Positions 1 to 6,042 are shown, numbered from the stretch's first letter. The stretch is 7,273 nt of DNA from Chloroflexota bacterium (GCA_003486225.1 DNGN01000100.1:1-7273); one strand, 5' to 3'. The notes: generated from the letters alone by a model not told the origin. Program-made: numbers and translations.

Positions 1-1
1 G

Positions 2-57
2 GCCGATCACGGCACAGGATTTAACATTTGCGAGCATGTAATTAGTGTACACTAATT
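2..57. repeat. Copy 1 of a two-part repeat (16-bp block plus palindrome)
   Basis: The block GCCGATCACGGCACAG (2-17) recurs exactly at 1979-1994. A looser shared stretch follows (TTGCGAGCAT here, TTCGCAAGCAT in the other copy), then the identical core TAGTGTACACTA. The two copies differ by one base in internal spacing. This copy touches the left window edge, so the similarity may extend further left. It lies just upstream of the promoter for the membrane protein and regulator operon. The conserved layout is seen directly; a regulatory role is inferred. Confidence 0.75.
40..57. promoter_or_regulatory. 18-bp perfect palindrome, candidate operator
   Basis: AATTAGTGTACACTAATT is identical to its own reverse complement. 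It ends 22 bp upstream of the -35 box at 80-85. Its symmetry and length suit a dimeric winged-helix repressor or activator. The regulator encoded at 736-1074 is the obvious candidate, because the same 12-bp core stands upstream of a second operon at 2021-2032. Binding is inference; the symmetry is seen. Confidence 0.65.
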
Positions 58-79
58 TTTGGGCGTGGGCAAAAGCTGC

Positions 80-108
80 TTGACATTTGATTCTTAAGAT
101 TGTATAAT
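80..108 (+). promoter_or_regulatory. Sigma-70 promoter of the membrane protein/regulator operon
   Basis: A perfect -35 box TTGACA (80-85) and a perfect -10 box TATAAT (103-108) are separated by the optimal 17 bp. Transcription should start near 115, giving a leader of about 44 nt before the ATG at 159. With both hexamers at consensus the promoter should be strong unless it is repressed, which fits the palindrome immediately upstream. Confidence 0.88.
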
Positions 109-158
109 ATAAACAAGTTTAGATTATAAACATATTGAAATTCTAAACGGAGAAAATA

Positions 159-743
159 ATGACTAAGAAAGATGATTTTAAAGAGCTGGAACTGAAACTA
201 AAGAAGCATGCATTTTTGTCTTTTCACGGGGATGGATTGATCGATCTCCTCATTGGATGGAATGTAGTGGGCACCGGTATTTTCTTGTACAGCCACTCAA
301 CATTTTTTTCCACCCTAACAATTTTCTGTTTCTTCTTATATTATCCCCTCAAGTATTGGATTACCCTGCCTCGTCTTGGCCATGCCAGGTTTCGTACCAG
401 GCGCACACCTGCGATGTGGATGATTGGTGGAATTGGTGGAATCTTGGTTCTGGTTGCGATCATTTATGGAGTCGTCCTGAAAAAACCTTTGGGGTTTGCC
501 GGACCGATTGCGCTCACAATTTTTGGAATTGCCTTTGGCATGGTGCTGATCTCCGGCTTCAACCGGATCCTGGCCTATTTAATCTTGTTTCCGCTGTTTA
601 TTGTCGTAGGATTGGGGCTGAAATTCTTAACCCCGACAATGACCATCGCAGTAGGCGTAGTGTTGATGCTCTATGGAATATGGCAGTTGGTGAATTTTAT
701 CCGAACAAATCCTAAACTTGCTGAGGTGGAAGAAATTGGCTAA
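159..743 (+). CDS. Multi-pass membrane protein of unknown function
   Basis: The 194-residue product has a short charged, lysine-rich N-terminus and about six hydrophobic segments (roughly residues 27-45, 49-66, 86-106, 112-132, 136-154 and 161-180), followed by a short acidic tail. A basic loop with the pattern LKYWITLPRLGHARFRTRR (residues 64-82) lies between helices two and three. It resembles a Pro-Arg-(Leu/Ile)-Gly loop remembered from small uncharacterised membrane proteins, but that is only an impression. GGAG at 149-152 sits 6 nt before the ATG. It is the first gene after a consensus promoter, and its 3' end overlaps the winged-helix regulator gene, so the two are co-transcribed and translationally coupled. 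No catalytic motif or transporter signature is visible. A role sensed or controlled by the regulator is possible but unproven. Confidence 0.82.
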   Translation: MTKKDDFKELELKLKKHAFLSFHGDGLIDLLIGWNVVGTGIFLYSHSTFFSTLTIFCFFLYYPLKYWITLPRLGHARFRTRRTPAMWMIGGIGGILVLVAIIYGVVLKKPLGFAGPIALTIFGIAFGMVLISGFNRILAYLILFPLFIVVGLGLKFLTPTMTIAVGVVLMLYGIWQLVNFIRTNPKLAEVEEIG

Positions 744-1074
744 CAAAAAATCCAGCAATGATCTTCTTCATCATGTCGACCAGATCAATTCTTCGATCCA
801 CTCACCCACGCGTCTCAAGATTTTAATTGTACTAGCCGCTGTGGTAGATGCAGATTTTAGTTTTTTGACCCGTACTACAGGACTGACTCGGGGCAATCTC
901 TCTGCCAATCTGCGGAAACTTGAGGAGGATGGGTTAGTAAAAATTGATAAAACCTTTGCTGGTAGAGTTCCACGAACCCTGGTCGAATTAAGCGATGAGG
1001 GCCGAACGGCGCTGAAGACGTACCAGAAGACTATGCAGCCAATCCTCAATGCTCTGCTTGAGACCTTGGGATGA
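736..1074 (+). CDS. Small winged-helix transcriptional regulator (MarR/ArsR-like, HTH_34 type)
   Basis: The product has 112 residues from the TTG at 736. An N-terminal helix with IHSPTRLKIL (21-30) precedes a helix-turn-helix (about 42-62, FLTRTTGLTRGNLSANLRKL) and a wing (about 66-85, GLVKI through GRVPRTLVELSDEGR). A C-terminal helix probably dimerises. This layout matches the short stand-alone winged-helix family PF13601, recognised by pattern. No ligand-binding domain and no metal-binding cysteines are present. The TTG at 736 is preferred because GAGGTGG (723-729) lies 6 nt upstream; an in-frame TTG at 718 has no such site. The start overlaps the upstream stop by 8 nt, indicating translational coupling. 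The palindromes at 40-57 and 2021-2032 are candidate binding sites, implying autoregulation and control of the maturase operon. That link is inferred. Confidence 0.85.
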   Translation: MANKKSSNDLLHHVDQINSSIHSPTRLKILIVLAAVVDADFSFLTRTTGLTRGNLSANLRKLEEDGLVKIDKTFAGRVPRTLVELSDEGRTALKTYQKTMQPILNALLETLG

Positions 1075-1378
1075 AGGTAGTGGCAAAAATGGCCTGACCT
1101 GAAAATTGGTAGATATCGTCCAACTGATTGGATTTGGCCAGGCTGAGCTAAGATTTCAAATGGTACTGGGGGAATAAAAATAGAGCGCACTATGCGGTCT
1201 GAAGTTGTAGTAATTTTTTCTCCACTTCTATGGCTCGTCAAGTACCACGACAATGGGAACACAATACACTGATAATATTCCATACAGTAGTATCGTTAGC
1301 GAGATAAATACTAATGGGTGATTATAAAAATCAGAACCCGAAAACTTCCCAACATGTTTGATAAATATGGTAATTCAG
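1075..1378. other. Gene-poor convergent intergenic region
   Basis: About 300 A+T-rich bases lie between the regulator gene (+) and the small hypothetical gene (-). No reading frame here has a credible start, ribosome site and protein-like composition. The only structure seen is an imperfect hairpin, GGGTGAT/ATCAGAACCC, at 1316-1339 without a following T-run. No convincing terminator for either convergent gene is visible. Confidence 0.5.
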
Positions 1379-1723
1379 TTACAGGTGAAAGCTAAATTCA
1401 CTAACATTCATCTCGAAATGTTTTCCGTCAGTGATGATACGCTGGTGTTTCTCATTAGTTTGATAGCTGATATCTGCCACAATAGTTTCTATGGGTAGTA
1501 TGTTGATAATATTAGCAGCATCCGTTAATGAGAATAGTCGTATTCGAATATCTTCCCGCTTGATGAATTTGACAGCGTTGTCATCGTACACAAATGCAAA
1601 GCCTTTGACACGGGCCACCCTTTCTGTTGCTTCCTCAACCTCCCCAATAAAATGTCGGCGCAAGTCTTTTTCAAATAAACGGCGGGATATGATGAAGACT
1701 TTTTCACCTTTTTCCAGTATCAT
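1379..1723 (-). CDS. Conserved-looking hypothetical protein, 114 aa
   Basis: The soluble 114-residue product starts MILEKGEKVFIISRRLFEKD. It alternates short hydrophobic strands with charged turns, suggesting a mostly beta fold. Features include an aromatic/basic N-terminus (RRLFEKDLRRHFIGEVEEA, 14-32), a central KGFAFVYDD (40-48) and a C-terminal ITDGKHFEMNVSEF segment. It has no membrane segment, signal peptide, cysteine cluster or known catalytic motif. I have an impression of similar short uncharacterised proteins but cannot name a family. The start is well supported: AAGGAG (complement of 1730-1735) lies 6 nt upstream of the ATG. It is transcribed divergently from the maturase operon and convergently to the regulator operon. 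No clear promoter was found in its A+T-rich upstream region. Confidence 0.8.
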   Translation of the reverse strand: MILEKGEKVFIISRRLFEKDLRRHFIGEVEEATERVARVKGFAFVYDDNAVKFIKREDIRIRLFSLTDAANIINILPIETIVADISYQTNEKHQRIITDGKHFEMNVSEFSFHL

Positions 1724-1866
1724 GATTTACTCCTTCTTTTTATTGATGGTTTTTTTCTCGCTTTGCAAGATTCACAAATGGCAAAGAATATTGTCTTTTT
1801 CTAAAGTTATTGATATTGTTCCATACTAGTATATAACGAGTTTTCATTGACCTGACCACAGAGTAT

Positions 1867-1880
1867 ATACCATTCGGTAT
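1867..1880. promoter_or_regulatory. Inverted half-sites ATACC/GGTAT, possible operator
   Basis: ATACCATTCGGTAT has 5-bp inverted arms around a 4-bp centre. The ACC-N4-GGT form is common among TetR-type operators. It sits between the two divergent genes. A 10-bp match to symmetry can occur by chance, so this is weak. Confidence 0.25.
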
Positions 1881-1978
1881 GATTATCCAGCAGGCTGTTA
1901 TTCTGGTTATTACGGACTACGACTGCTGACAGGCCAGAGCGTGTATCAACTTCTACATCCACCATTACGCCAGTATGA

Positions 1979-2036
1979 GCCGATCACGGCACAGAAATCA
2001 CACGTTCGCAAGCATAAATCTAGTGTACACTAAAAT
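1979..2036. repeat. Copy 2 of the two-part repeat
   Basis: GCCGATCACGGCACAG (1979-1994) is identical to 2-17. It is followed after 26 bp by TAGTGTACACTA (2021-2032), the core of the palindrome in copy 1. The bases between are partly conserved (TTCGCAAGCAT). The copy lies about 90 bp before the start of the radical SAM maturase gene, while copy 1 lies about 100 bp before the membrane protein gene. Confidence 0.75.
2021..2032. promoter_or_regulatory. 12-bp palindrome TAGTGTACACTA, candidate operator
   Basis: This is a perfect 12-bp palindrome, identical to the centre of the 18-bp palindrome at 40-57; the outer arms are not conserved as inverted repeats here. It is the likely second binding site of the regulator encoded at 736-1074, which would place the tungsten-cofactor maturation operon under its control. 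Binding is inferred. Confidence 0.6.
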
Positions 2037-2124
2037 AACCCTGGCACACTTAAAATACTCAATGATGGAATAGTTTCCTGTTGATAAAACTATCCGTGTT
2101 TAATAATAGAGAAGGATGAAACAC

Positions 2125-3387
2125 ATGGTATCCACGAAACCGACCACGGCTTGGGCAGAGATTGACGAAGACGGCCGGCTTGTCTTACCTCCCGAGGTCA
2201 TGCAAAACTATGGACTGCAACCGGGGGCCAGAGTGCGCCTGGATGAAGGCGGAAATTTTGTCCGTATGCACAGACCGGTCACTCACCTGACCAAGATCTA
2301 CATTGAACCCACGGTTGCCTGCAACCTGGACTGCATCACCTGTTTCCGACATGGCTGGGACCAGCCGATGGGACGCATGAGCGAGGAGACTTTTGAGCAT
2401 ATTTACCGCGGTCTGCAGCAGCTCGATCCGATCCCTGATGTCTATTTTGGCGGCATCGGGGAACCCCTCTTCCACCCAAAAACCATTGAGTGGGTGGCGC
2501 GGGTCAAAGCCCTGGGTGTCAAGGTGGAGTTGATCACCAATGGCACCATCCTGAATGAGAAAAATGCCCGGAAACTGGTGGATGCGCGACTGGATTTGCT
2601 CTGGGTTTCACTTGATGGGGCCTCCCCCGAGAGTTATGCCGATGTGCGCATGGGGGCTGAACTTCCAATGGTTCTCGAAAATTTAAGACGCCTTTTCAAG
2701 ATGAGAAAAGGCGGTCACTTCCCCAAACCCGAGATTGGGGTCGCCTTTGTTGCCATGCGGCGCAATATCCAGGACCTGCCGAAAATCATCAAGATGGGGC
2801 ATACCTTTGGCGCACGATATTATTCTGTCAGCAACGTACAGCCCACCGTGGCTGAACTGCAAGAAGAGGGTCTGTATTCCCGCAGCATGCGCAACATTGC
2901 CTATATGCCTTCCCCGGTGCTGCCAAAACTCAGCCTGCCAAAGATTGACTTCAACGAGGAGACCCAAGCCGCGCTGGCCGAAGCCTTTAACAGCGGGTGC
3001 AATGTCAGCTTTGCGGGCAATAATTGGGGCGGGGCGAATGACGTGTGTAATTTTGTGGAGAGCGGGACGATGTCAATTGCCTGGAATGGGGATGTCAGTC
3101 CCTGCTGGCCGCTGATGCACACGCATATGAGCTACTTGCACAACAAACCGCGGTTATCGAAAAAACACGTCATCGGGAGTGTGACCGAAGGCTCGCTTTC
3201 GGACCTATGGCTTTCTCCTGATTACGTTGCGTACCGCGAACGGCTGCATAATTTCGTTTTTGCCCCCTGCACCTTTTGCGGAGGCTGCGACCTTTCGGAG
3301 GAAAACGTCGAGGACTGCCTTGGGAACACAGAATTTCCGGTTTGCGGGGGCTGTCTTTGGGCGCAGGGCATCATTCAATGCCCGTGA
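2125..3387 (+). CDS. Radical SAM/SPASM maturase for tungsten oxidoreductase, with AbrB-like N-terminus
   Basis: The 420-residue enzyme has three parts. Residues 9-45 (AWAEIDEDGRLVLPPEVM onward) form an AbrB/SpoVT-like swapped-hairpin domain. A radical SAM core follows, with CNLDCITC (C66, C70, C73) binding the SAM-coordinated 4Fe-4S cluster, GGIGEP (109-114) and WVSLDGAS. The C-terminus is SPASM-like and cysteine-rich (C308, C327, C382, C385, C388, C398, C407, C410, C419), enough for auxiliary Fe-S clusters. The architecture matches the tungsten-cofactor oxidoreductase radical SAM maturase family, which by family knowledge is found beside AOR genes. The exact reaction is not established. ATG 2125 is preferred because AAGGA (2112-2116) lies 8 nt upstream; ATG 2116 overlaps that site. 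The MoaD-like genes follow after 51 bp. The tandem palindrome at 2021-2032 suggests regulation. Confidence 0.88.
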   Translation: MVSTKPTTAWAEIDEDGRLVLPPEVMQNYGLQPGARVRLDEGGNFVRMHRPVTHLTKIYIEPTVACNLDCITCFRHGWDQPMGRMSEETFEHIYRGLQQLDPIPDVYFGGIGEPLFHPKTIEWVARVKALGVKVELITNGTILNEKNARKLVDARLDLLWVSLDGASPESYADVRMGAELPMVLENLRRLFKMRKGGHFPKPEIGVAFVAMRRNIQDLPKIIKMGHTFGARYYSVSNVQPTVAELQEEGLYSRSMRNIAYMPSPVLPKLSLPKIDFNEETQAALAEAFNSGCNVSFAGNNWGGANDVCNFVESGTMSIAWNGDVSPCWPLMHTHMSYLHNKPRLSKKHVIGSVTEGSLSDLWLSPDYVAYRERLHNFVFAPCTFCGGCDLSEENVEDCLGNTEFPVCGGCLWAQGIIQCP

Positions 3388-3438
3388 AACCTCTTTTGAT
3401 CAACGACACTTTTGGTATACTGTGCATAGGAGAAATGC

Positions 3439-3783
3439 ATGCAAATTCGCTTTTATGCCAATATGCGAGCCGTGGTTGGGCGGGAAGCTGTTGAGATTAC
3501 GGACCTGGGAGGTGATCATACCTTCGGGAATTTACTCAACATACTCACCCAGCAGTTTCCAGAGCTCTGTTCACAATTATTTGATGTGGATGGAAATTTG
3601 CGCCAGGATGTCCCAATCTTCATCAATGGACGCAACCCGCGTTTGAGTGCCCAGGGCTTGGATACGCCCCTGGATTCCGATGCAGAGATCAGCTTTTTTT
3701 CCCCGATCTCCAGTGGTCGGCTGAACGTGGAAGTCTTGCGTAATGCTGAGGCGGACGGAGAGGATCAAACACATGAAGGTTAA
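3439..3783 (+). CDS. MoaD/ThiS-like ubiquitin-fold protein without terminal Gly-Gly
   Basis: The 114-residue product has the beta-grasp fold pattern of MoaD: MQIRFYANMRAVVG at the N-terminus, a central helix (NLLNILTQQFPEL), then IFINGRNPR (60-68) and DAEISFFSPI (81-90). It aligns along its length with the next gene's product. Where MoaD proteins end in Gly-Gly it reads SSG (91-93) and continues for 21 more residues, many of them acidic. Canonical MoaD needs a free C-terminal Gly-Gly to be adenylated and thiocarboxylated. This one would therefore need trimming, or it acts as a scaffold or regulator. AGGAGA (3428-3433) is 5 nt before the ATG; an upstream out-of-frame ATG at 3435 is ignored. 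It is the middle gene of the maturase operon and overlaps the next gene by 11 bp. Confidence 0.87.
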   Translation: MQIRFYANMRAVVGREAVEITDLGGDHTFGNLLNILTQQFPELCSQLFDVDGNLRQDVPIFINGRNPRLSAQGLDTPLDSDAEISFFSPISSGRLNVEVLRNAEADGEDQTHEG

Positions 3784-4051
3784 TTTTTATGCTACTTTAC
3801 GGGATATTGCAGGTGGGAAGACGGTTGAGATCCCTATCGAACATGGTGTGACGGCCAAAGAAGTGCTCCAGGCCATCATTACCCAATTTCCGGCCATGGA
3901 GAAGGAATTGTTAAACGAAGATGGCCGGCTGTATGGGCATGTCCATTTCTTTATCAATGGGCGGGATGTACAATTTACTGAGAATGATTTTGATACCATG
4001 ATCATGCCGGATGATGAGATCAGCGTTTTTCCTGCGGTTGGCGGGGGGTAG
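3773..4051 (+). CDS. MoaD/ThiS family sulfur carrier protein
   Basis: The 92-residue product has a full MoaD-like layout: MKVNFYATLRDIAGGKTVEI, the helix AKEVLQAIITQFP, FFINGRDV, and the end DDEISVFPAVGGG. The terminal Gly-Gly is where the E1-like MoeB/ThiF enzyme adenylates such proteins before sulfur is loaded. By family knowledge MoaD supplies dithiolene sulfur in molybdopterin (pyranopterin) synthesis, the scaffold also used for tungsten. ATG 3773 is chosen because GGAGAGGA (3757-3764) lies 8 nt upstream; the longer in-frame start at 3743 lacks such a site. It overlaps the previous gene by 11 bp, so translation is coupled, and it ends just before the terminator at 4076-4110. No MoaE or MoeB is in the window, so these must be encoded elsewhere. 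Confidence 0.9.
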   Translation: MKVNFYATLRDIAGGKTVEIPIEHGVTAKEVLQAIITQFPAMEKELLNEDGRLYGHVHFFINGRDVQFTENDFDTMIMPDDEISVFPAVGGG

Positions 4052-4075
4052 CAGGTTTTCCCTCGACGGGTTAAT

Positions 4076-4110
4076 TAAAACGGGCGGCCTTATGCAGGCC
4101 GCCCGTTTTT
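4076..4110. terminator. Bidirectional intrinsic terminator between convergent operons
   Basis: ACGGGCGGCC (4080-4089) pairs with GGCCGCCCGT (4097-4106) around a 7-nt loop whose end bases T4090 and A4096 can also pair. A-runs on the left and T-runs on the right extend the stem, so a U-tract follows in both directions. It serves the MoaD-like genes on + and the AOR gene on -, whose stop codons lie within 30 bp of it on each side. Confidence 0.95.
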
Positions 4111-4131
4111 GTTGCATTGCTTCTTGTAGAG

Positions 4132-5958
4132 TTAGAGGATCTCCAGCTCTTTTAATTTTGACTCGGGTACAACACCGTTGACCCAGCCGCGTCCCTTGTA
4201 ATATTCTTCCAGCATGTCGTCCAGTTCGCAGACATGCCCTTTACTGCCCCCCATGGTGGAGGGTTCATCAGTAAAGCGTTTGGGCAGGTAGTCGCTACCC
4301 TCGCGGAAGCCGACCAGATTGTTGTAGTGGCGTTCAAGGTTGAAAACGCGCTCGCCAACTTTCAGTAAGTGCTCCGCACTTGAGGGTACACCCGTCATGG
4401 CTTCGTATTGTGCTGCAAAGGCATCCATGGATTCAGCAAAGGTGGCAAATTTGCAGATGTCCAGGCAGTCGGTGACAGTGTGAACGTTTTGGAAGATGAT
4501 GGTCAGGTCGCCTTTGCCCTTCCATTCCAGTGGGTCTGCCACTTCGGAGGGGCCAAGTACATTGCCAACCACTTCAGCAGCCGGGGTGTATCCGCGCAGG
4601 TGGCAGGCGCCGCGGTTGCTGGTGGCATATCCGATTCCCATGCCCTTGATGCCGCGCGGGTCGTAAGCCGGTACGCCCATGCCTTTGACGGTCATGGCGA
4701 GTTCGGGATGGCCGAAATGCCTTGCAGTTGCGTCTGTTCCTTCAGCCATAACATTGCCAAGCCCTTCGCGGCGGGCGATCTTGCCAGCCAGCTCTACCAT
4801 CTTGGCACCTTCTCCCCAGGCGATTTTGCCATCGCCGTTGGTATAGCCTCGTTGTGAAGCTTCCATATATACCGAGATGGGGTGGCCGGTCTCGATCGCA
4901 TCCAGGCCGTAGTCGTTGCACAGGTCAATCATCTTGGCGACGACGCGGGCATCATCATTGCCGCAGTTGGCGCCCATCGACCAGGCAGGTTCGTATTCGA
5001 GTGATTCCATGCGCAGGCCGGCATAAGGCCCATCTTTGATCTCAACTTCCTTTTTACAGGCGACCGGGCAGGCATGGCAGGTGGGGTTGCCAACCAGCAG
5101 ATTGTCGTTCACATATTCACCACTGATCTTCTCAGCGGTCTCGAAAGCTGCGAATTGACTATTCTTGGCTGGCAGACCACCAATCACGTTGGTCATGTTC
5201 ATCAGGACATTGGTGCCGTATACCGATAGGCCACCTTTGCGGGGGGATGTGACCACGCGCTCATCCATGATCATTGCCAGGGCTGTTGAATGGGCGGCTT
5301 TCCATTTTTCCCGGTCAGCGGCTTTAACAATAGCTTTTTCTGCCTTTACGACGATGGCTTTGAGATGCTTGCTGCCGCCGACACAGCCTGTTCCGCCGCG
5401 TCCGCTGGCCCGGTCGTCTTCATTGACCCAACAAGCAAATTTGACCAGGTTCTCTCCTCCCGGACCGATGGCAATCACGGTCAGGTCTTTCTCACCATAT
5501 TTTTCCCGGAAATGTTTGACAGTGTCGTGCACGCCTTTGCCCCAAACTTCTGAAGCGTCTCGCAGCTCAAGCGTGCCGTCTGAGACATAGGCATAGACCG
5601 GTTTTTCTGCTTTACCCTTGAAAACGAGCCCGTCAAACCCTGCCCAGCGTAGGCGAGCGGCAGACCAACCACCATGATGACTGTCTGTGATGGTTCCGGT
5701 CAGGGGTGATTTTGTCACCACGGCCATCCTGCCGCTCATGTTGGCCTCCGAACCGGTTAACGGCCCGTTCATGAAGCACAAGATATTATCCGGGGAGAGG
5801 GGGTCCACGTCCGGACCGTTGTCAAATACAAATTTAACTCCCAACCCTCTTCCACCGATATATTTTCGAGCCAGATCTTCGGGAACAGGCTTGTACTCCG
5901 TCTTGCCCTCTGTAAGATCGACCCACGCAATCCGGTCAGCATAACCTCCAAGTGTCAT
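4132..5958 (-). CDS. aor: Tungsten-containing aldehyde:ferredoxin oxidoreductase family protein
   Basis: The 608-residue length is typical for the AOR family, which oxidises aldehydes to acids in the cytoplasm using a tungsto-bispyranopterin and one 4Fe-4S cluster, usually with ferredoxin. The N-terminal domain shows YIGGRGLGVKFVFD and GPLTGS through SGRMAVVTKSPLTG, then the glycine-rich GRGGTGCVGGSKHLKAIVV (187-205). The cluster ligands are CHACPVAC (C294, C297, C301) and C502 in DCLDICKF. ESLEYEPAWSMG (318-329) and NRGACHLRGY (449-458) resemble conserved active-site segments. The true substrate cannot be told from sequence; other family branches act on formaldehyde, glyceraldehyde-3-phosphate or aromatic acyl-CoA. 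ATG 5958 is chosen because AGGAG (complement of 5967-5971) lies 8 nt upstream; the earlier TTG at 5976 overlaps that site. It appears monocistronic, convergent to its probable maturation operon. Confidence 0.93.
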   Translation of the reverse strand: MTLGGYADRIAWVDLTEGKTEYKPVPEDLARKYIGGRGLGVKFVFDNGPDVDPLSPDNILCFMNGPLTGSEANMSGRMAVVTKSPLTGTITDSHHGGWSAARLRWAGFDGLVFKGKAEKPVYAYVSDGTLELRDASEVWGKGVHDTVKHFREKYGEKDLTVIAIGPGGENLVKFACWVNEDDRASGRGGTGCVGGSKHLKAIVVKAEKAIVKAADREKWKAAHSTALAMIMDERVVTSPRKGGLSVYGTNVLMNMTNVIGGLPAKNSQFAAFETAEKISGEYVNDNLLVGNPTCHACPVACKKEVEIKDGPYAGLRMESLEYEPAWSMGANCGNDDARVVAKMIDLCNDYGLDAIETGHPISVYMEASQRGYTNGDGKIAWGEGAKMVELAGKIARREGLGNVMAEGTDATARHFGHPELAMTVKGMGVPAYDPRGIKGMGIGYATSNRGACHLRGYTPAAEVVGNVLGPSEVADPLEWKGKGDLTIIFQNVHTVTDCLDICKFATFAESMDAFAAQYEAMTGVPSSAEHLLKVGERVFNLERHYNNLVGFREGSDYLPKRFTDEPSTMGGSKGHVCELDDMLEEYYKGRGWVNGVVPESKLKELEIL

Positions 5959-6013
5959 AGTATGATCTCCTCTCAATAGTATTTAATTTTTTACAAGAAA
6001 TGGTGACATAAAT

Positions 6014-6042
6014 ACCTTAACATTTTCGAAACTCAAAGTCAA
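6014..6042 (-). promoter_or_regulatory. Probable sigma-70 promoter of the AOR gene
   Basis: On the - strand, TTGACT (complement of 6037-6042) and TAAGGT (complement of 6014-6019) are separated by 17 bp. The -35 box is near consensus; the -10 box keeps only the T-A---T positions, so an activator may be needed. The leader would be about 50 nt, too short for a molybdenum/tungsten-cofactor riboswitch. An 8-bp palindrome TTTCGAAA (6024-6031) lies in the spacer. The TAGTGTACACTA element is absent here. Confidence 0.55.

Larger units (their letters stand above)
1851..2033 (+). pseudogene. Possible protein-coding remnant running into the repeat
   Basis: A 60-codon open frame follows an in-frame TGA (1848-1850) and ends at TAA 2031-2033. 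It reads plausibly as protein, for example YDYPAGCYSGYYGLRLLTGQ then a stretch ending LRQYEPITAQ. It has no ATG with a ribosome site. The PITAQ codons fall in the 16-bp block shared with 2-17, where the same frame reads PITAQ and stops at 39-41. It could be the tail of a decayed gene of which another copy lies left of the window, or chance. No family is recognised. Confidence 0.2.
1724..2124. other. Divergent intergenic region with repeat copy 2
   Basis: This stretch of about 400 bp separates the - strand hypothetical gene from the + strand maturase. It holds a pyrimidine-rich stretch next to the hypothetical gene, an inverted half-site pair ATACC-ATTC-GGTAT (1867-1880), an open frame without a start (1851-2033), and the second copy of the two-part repeat. 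No strong sigma-70 promoter was found for either flanking gene, in contrast to the consensus promoter at 80-108. Confidence 0.6.

Noticed and set aside
771..1283. Long open frame on the - strand across the regulator gene
   Set aside because: Most of it is antisense to the well-supported winged-helix gene, its sequence is not protein-like, and it has no good ribosome site.
1316..1339. Imperfect hairpin GGGTGAT/ATCAGAACCC as a terminator
   Set aside because: The stem is short and bulged, and no T-run follows on either strand.
2031..2056. TAAAAT at 2031-2036 or 2051-2056 as the -10 box of the maturase promoter
   Set aside because: No acceptable -35 hexamer at 16-18 bp spacing was found for either, so no promoter is called.
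3396..3421. Possible internal promoter before the first MoaD-like gene (TTGATC, and TGGTATACT as an extended -10)
   Set aside because: The spacer is only 14 bp, and the predicted start would fall inside the ribosome site, leaving a leader of about 11 nt. Co-transcription with the maturase is simpler.
4408..4857. Open frame on + inside the AOR gene
   Set aside because: It is antisense to strongly conserved AOR motifs; GC-rich codon structure explains the open frame.
5959..6013. Molybdenum/tungsten-cofactor riboswitch in the AOR leader
   Set aside because: The leader is only about 50 nt and A+T-rich, with no stable helices; such riboswitches are much longer.
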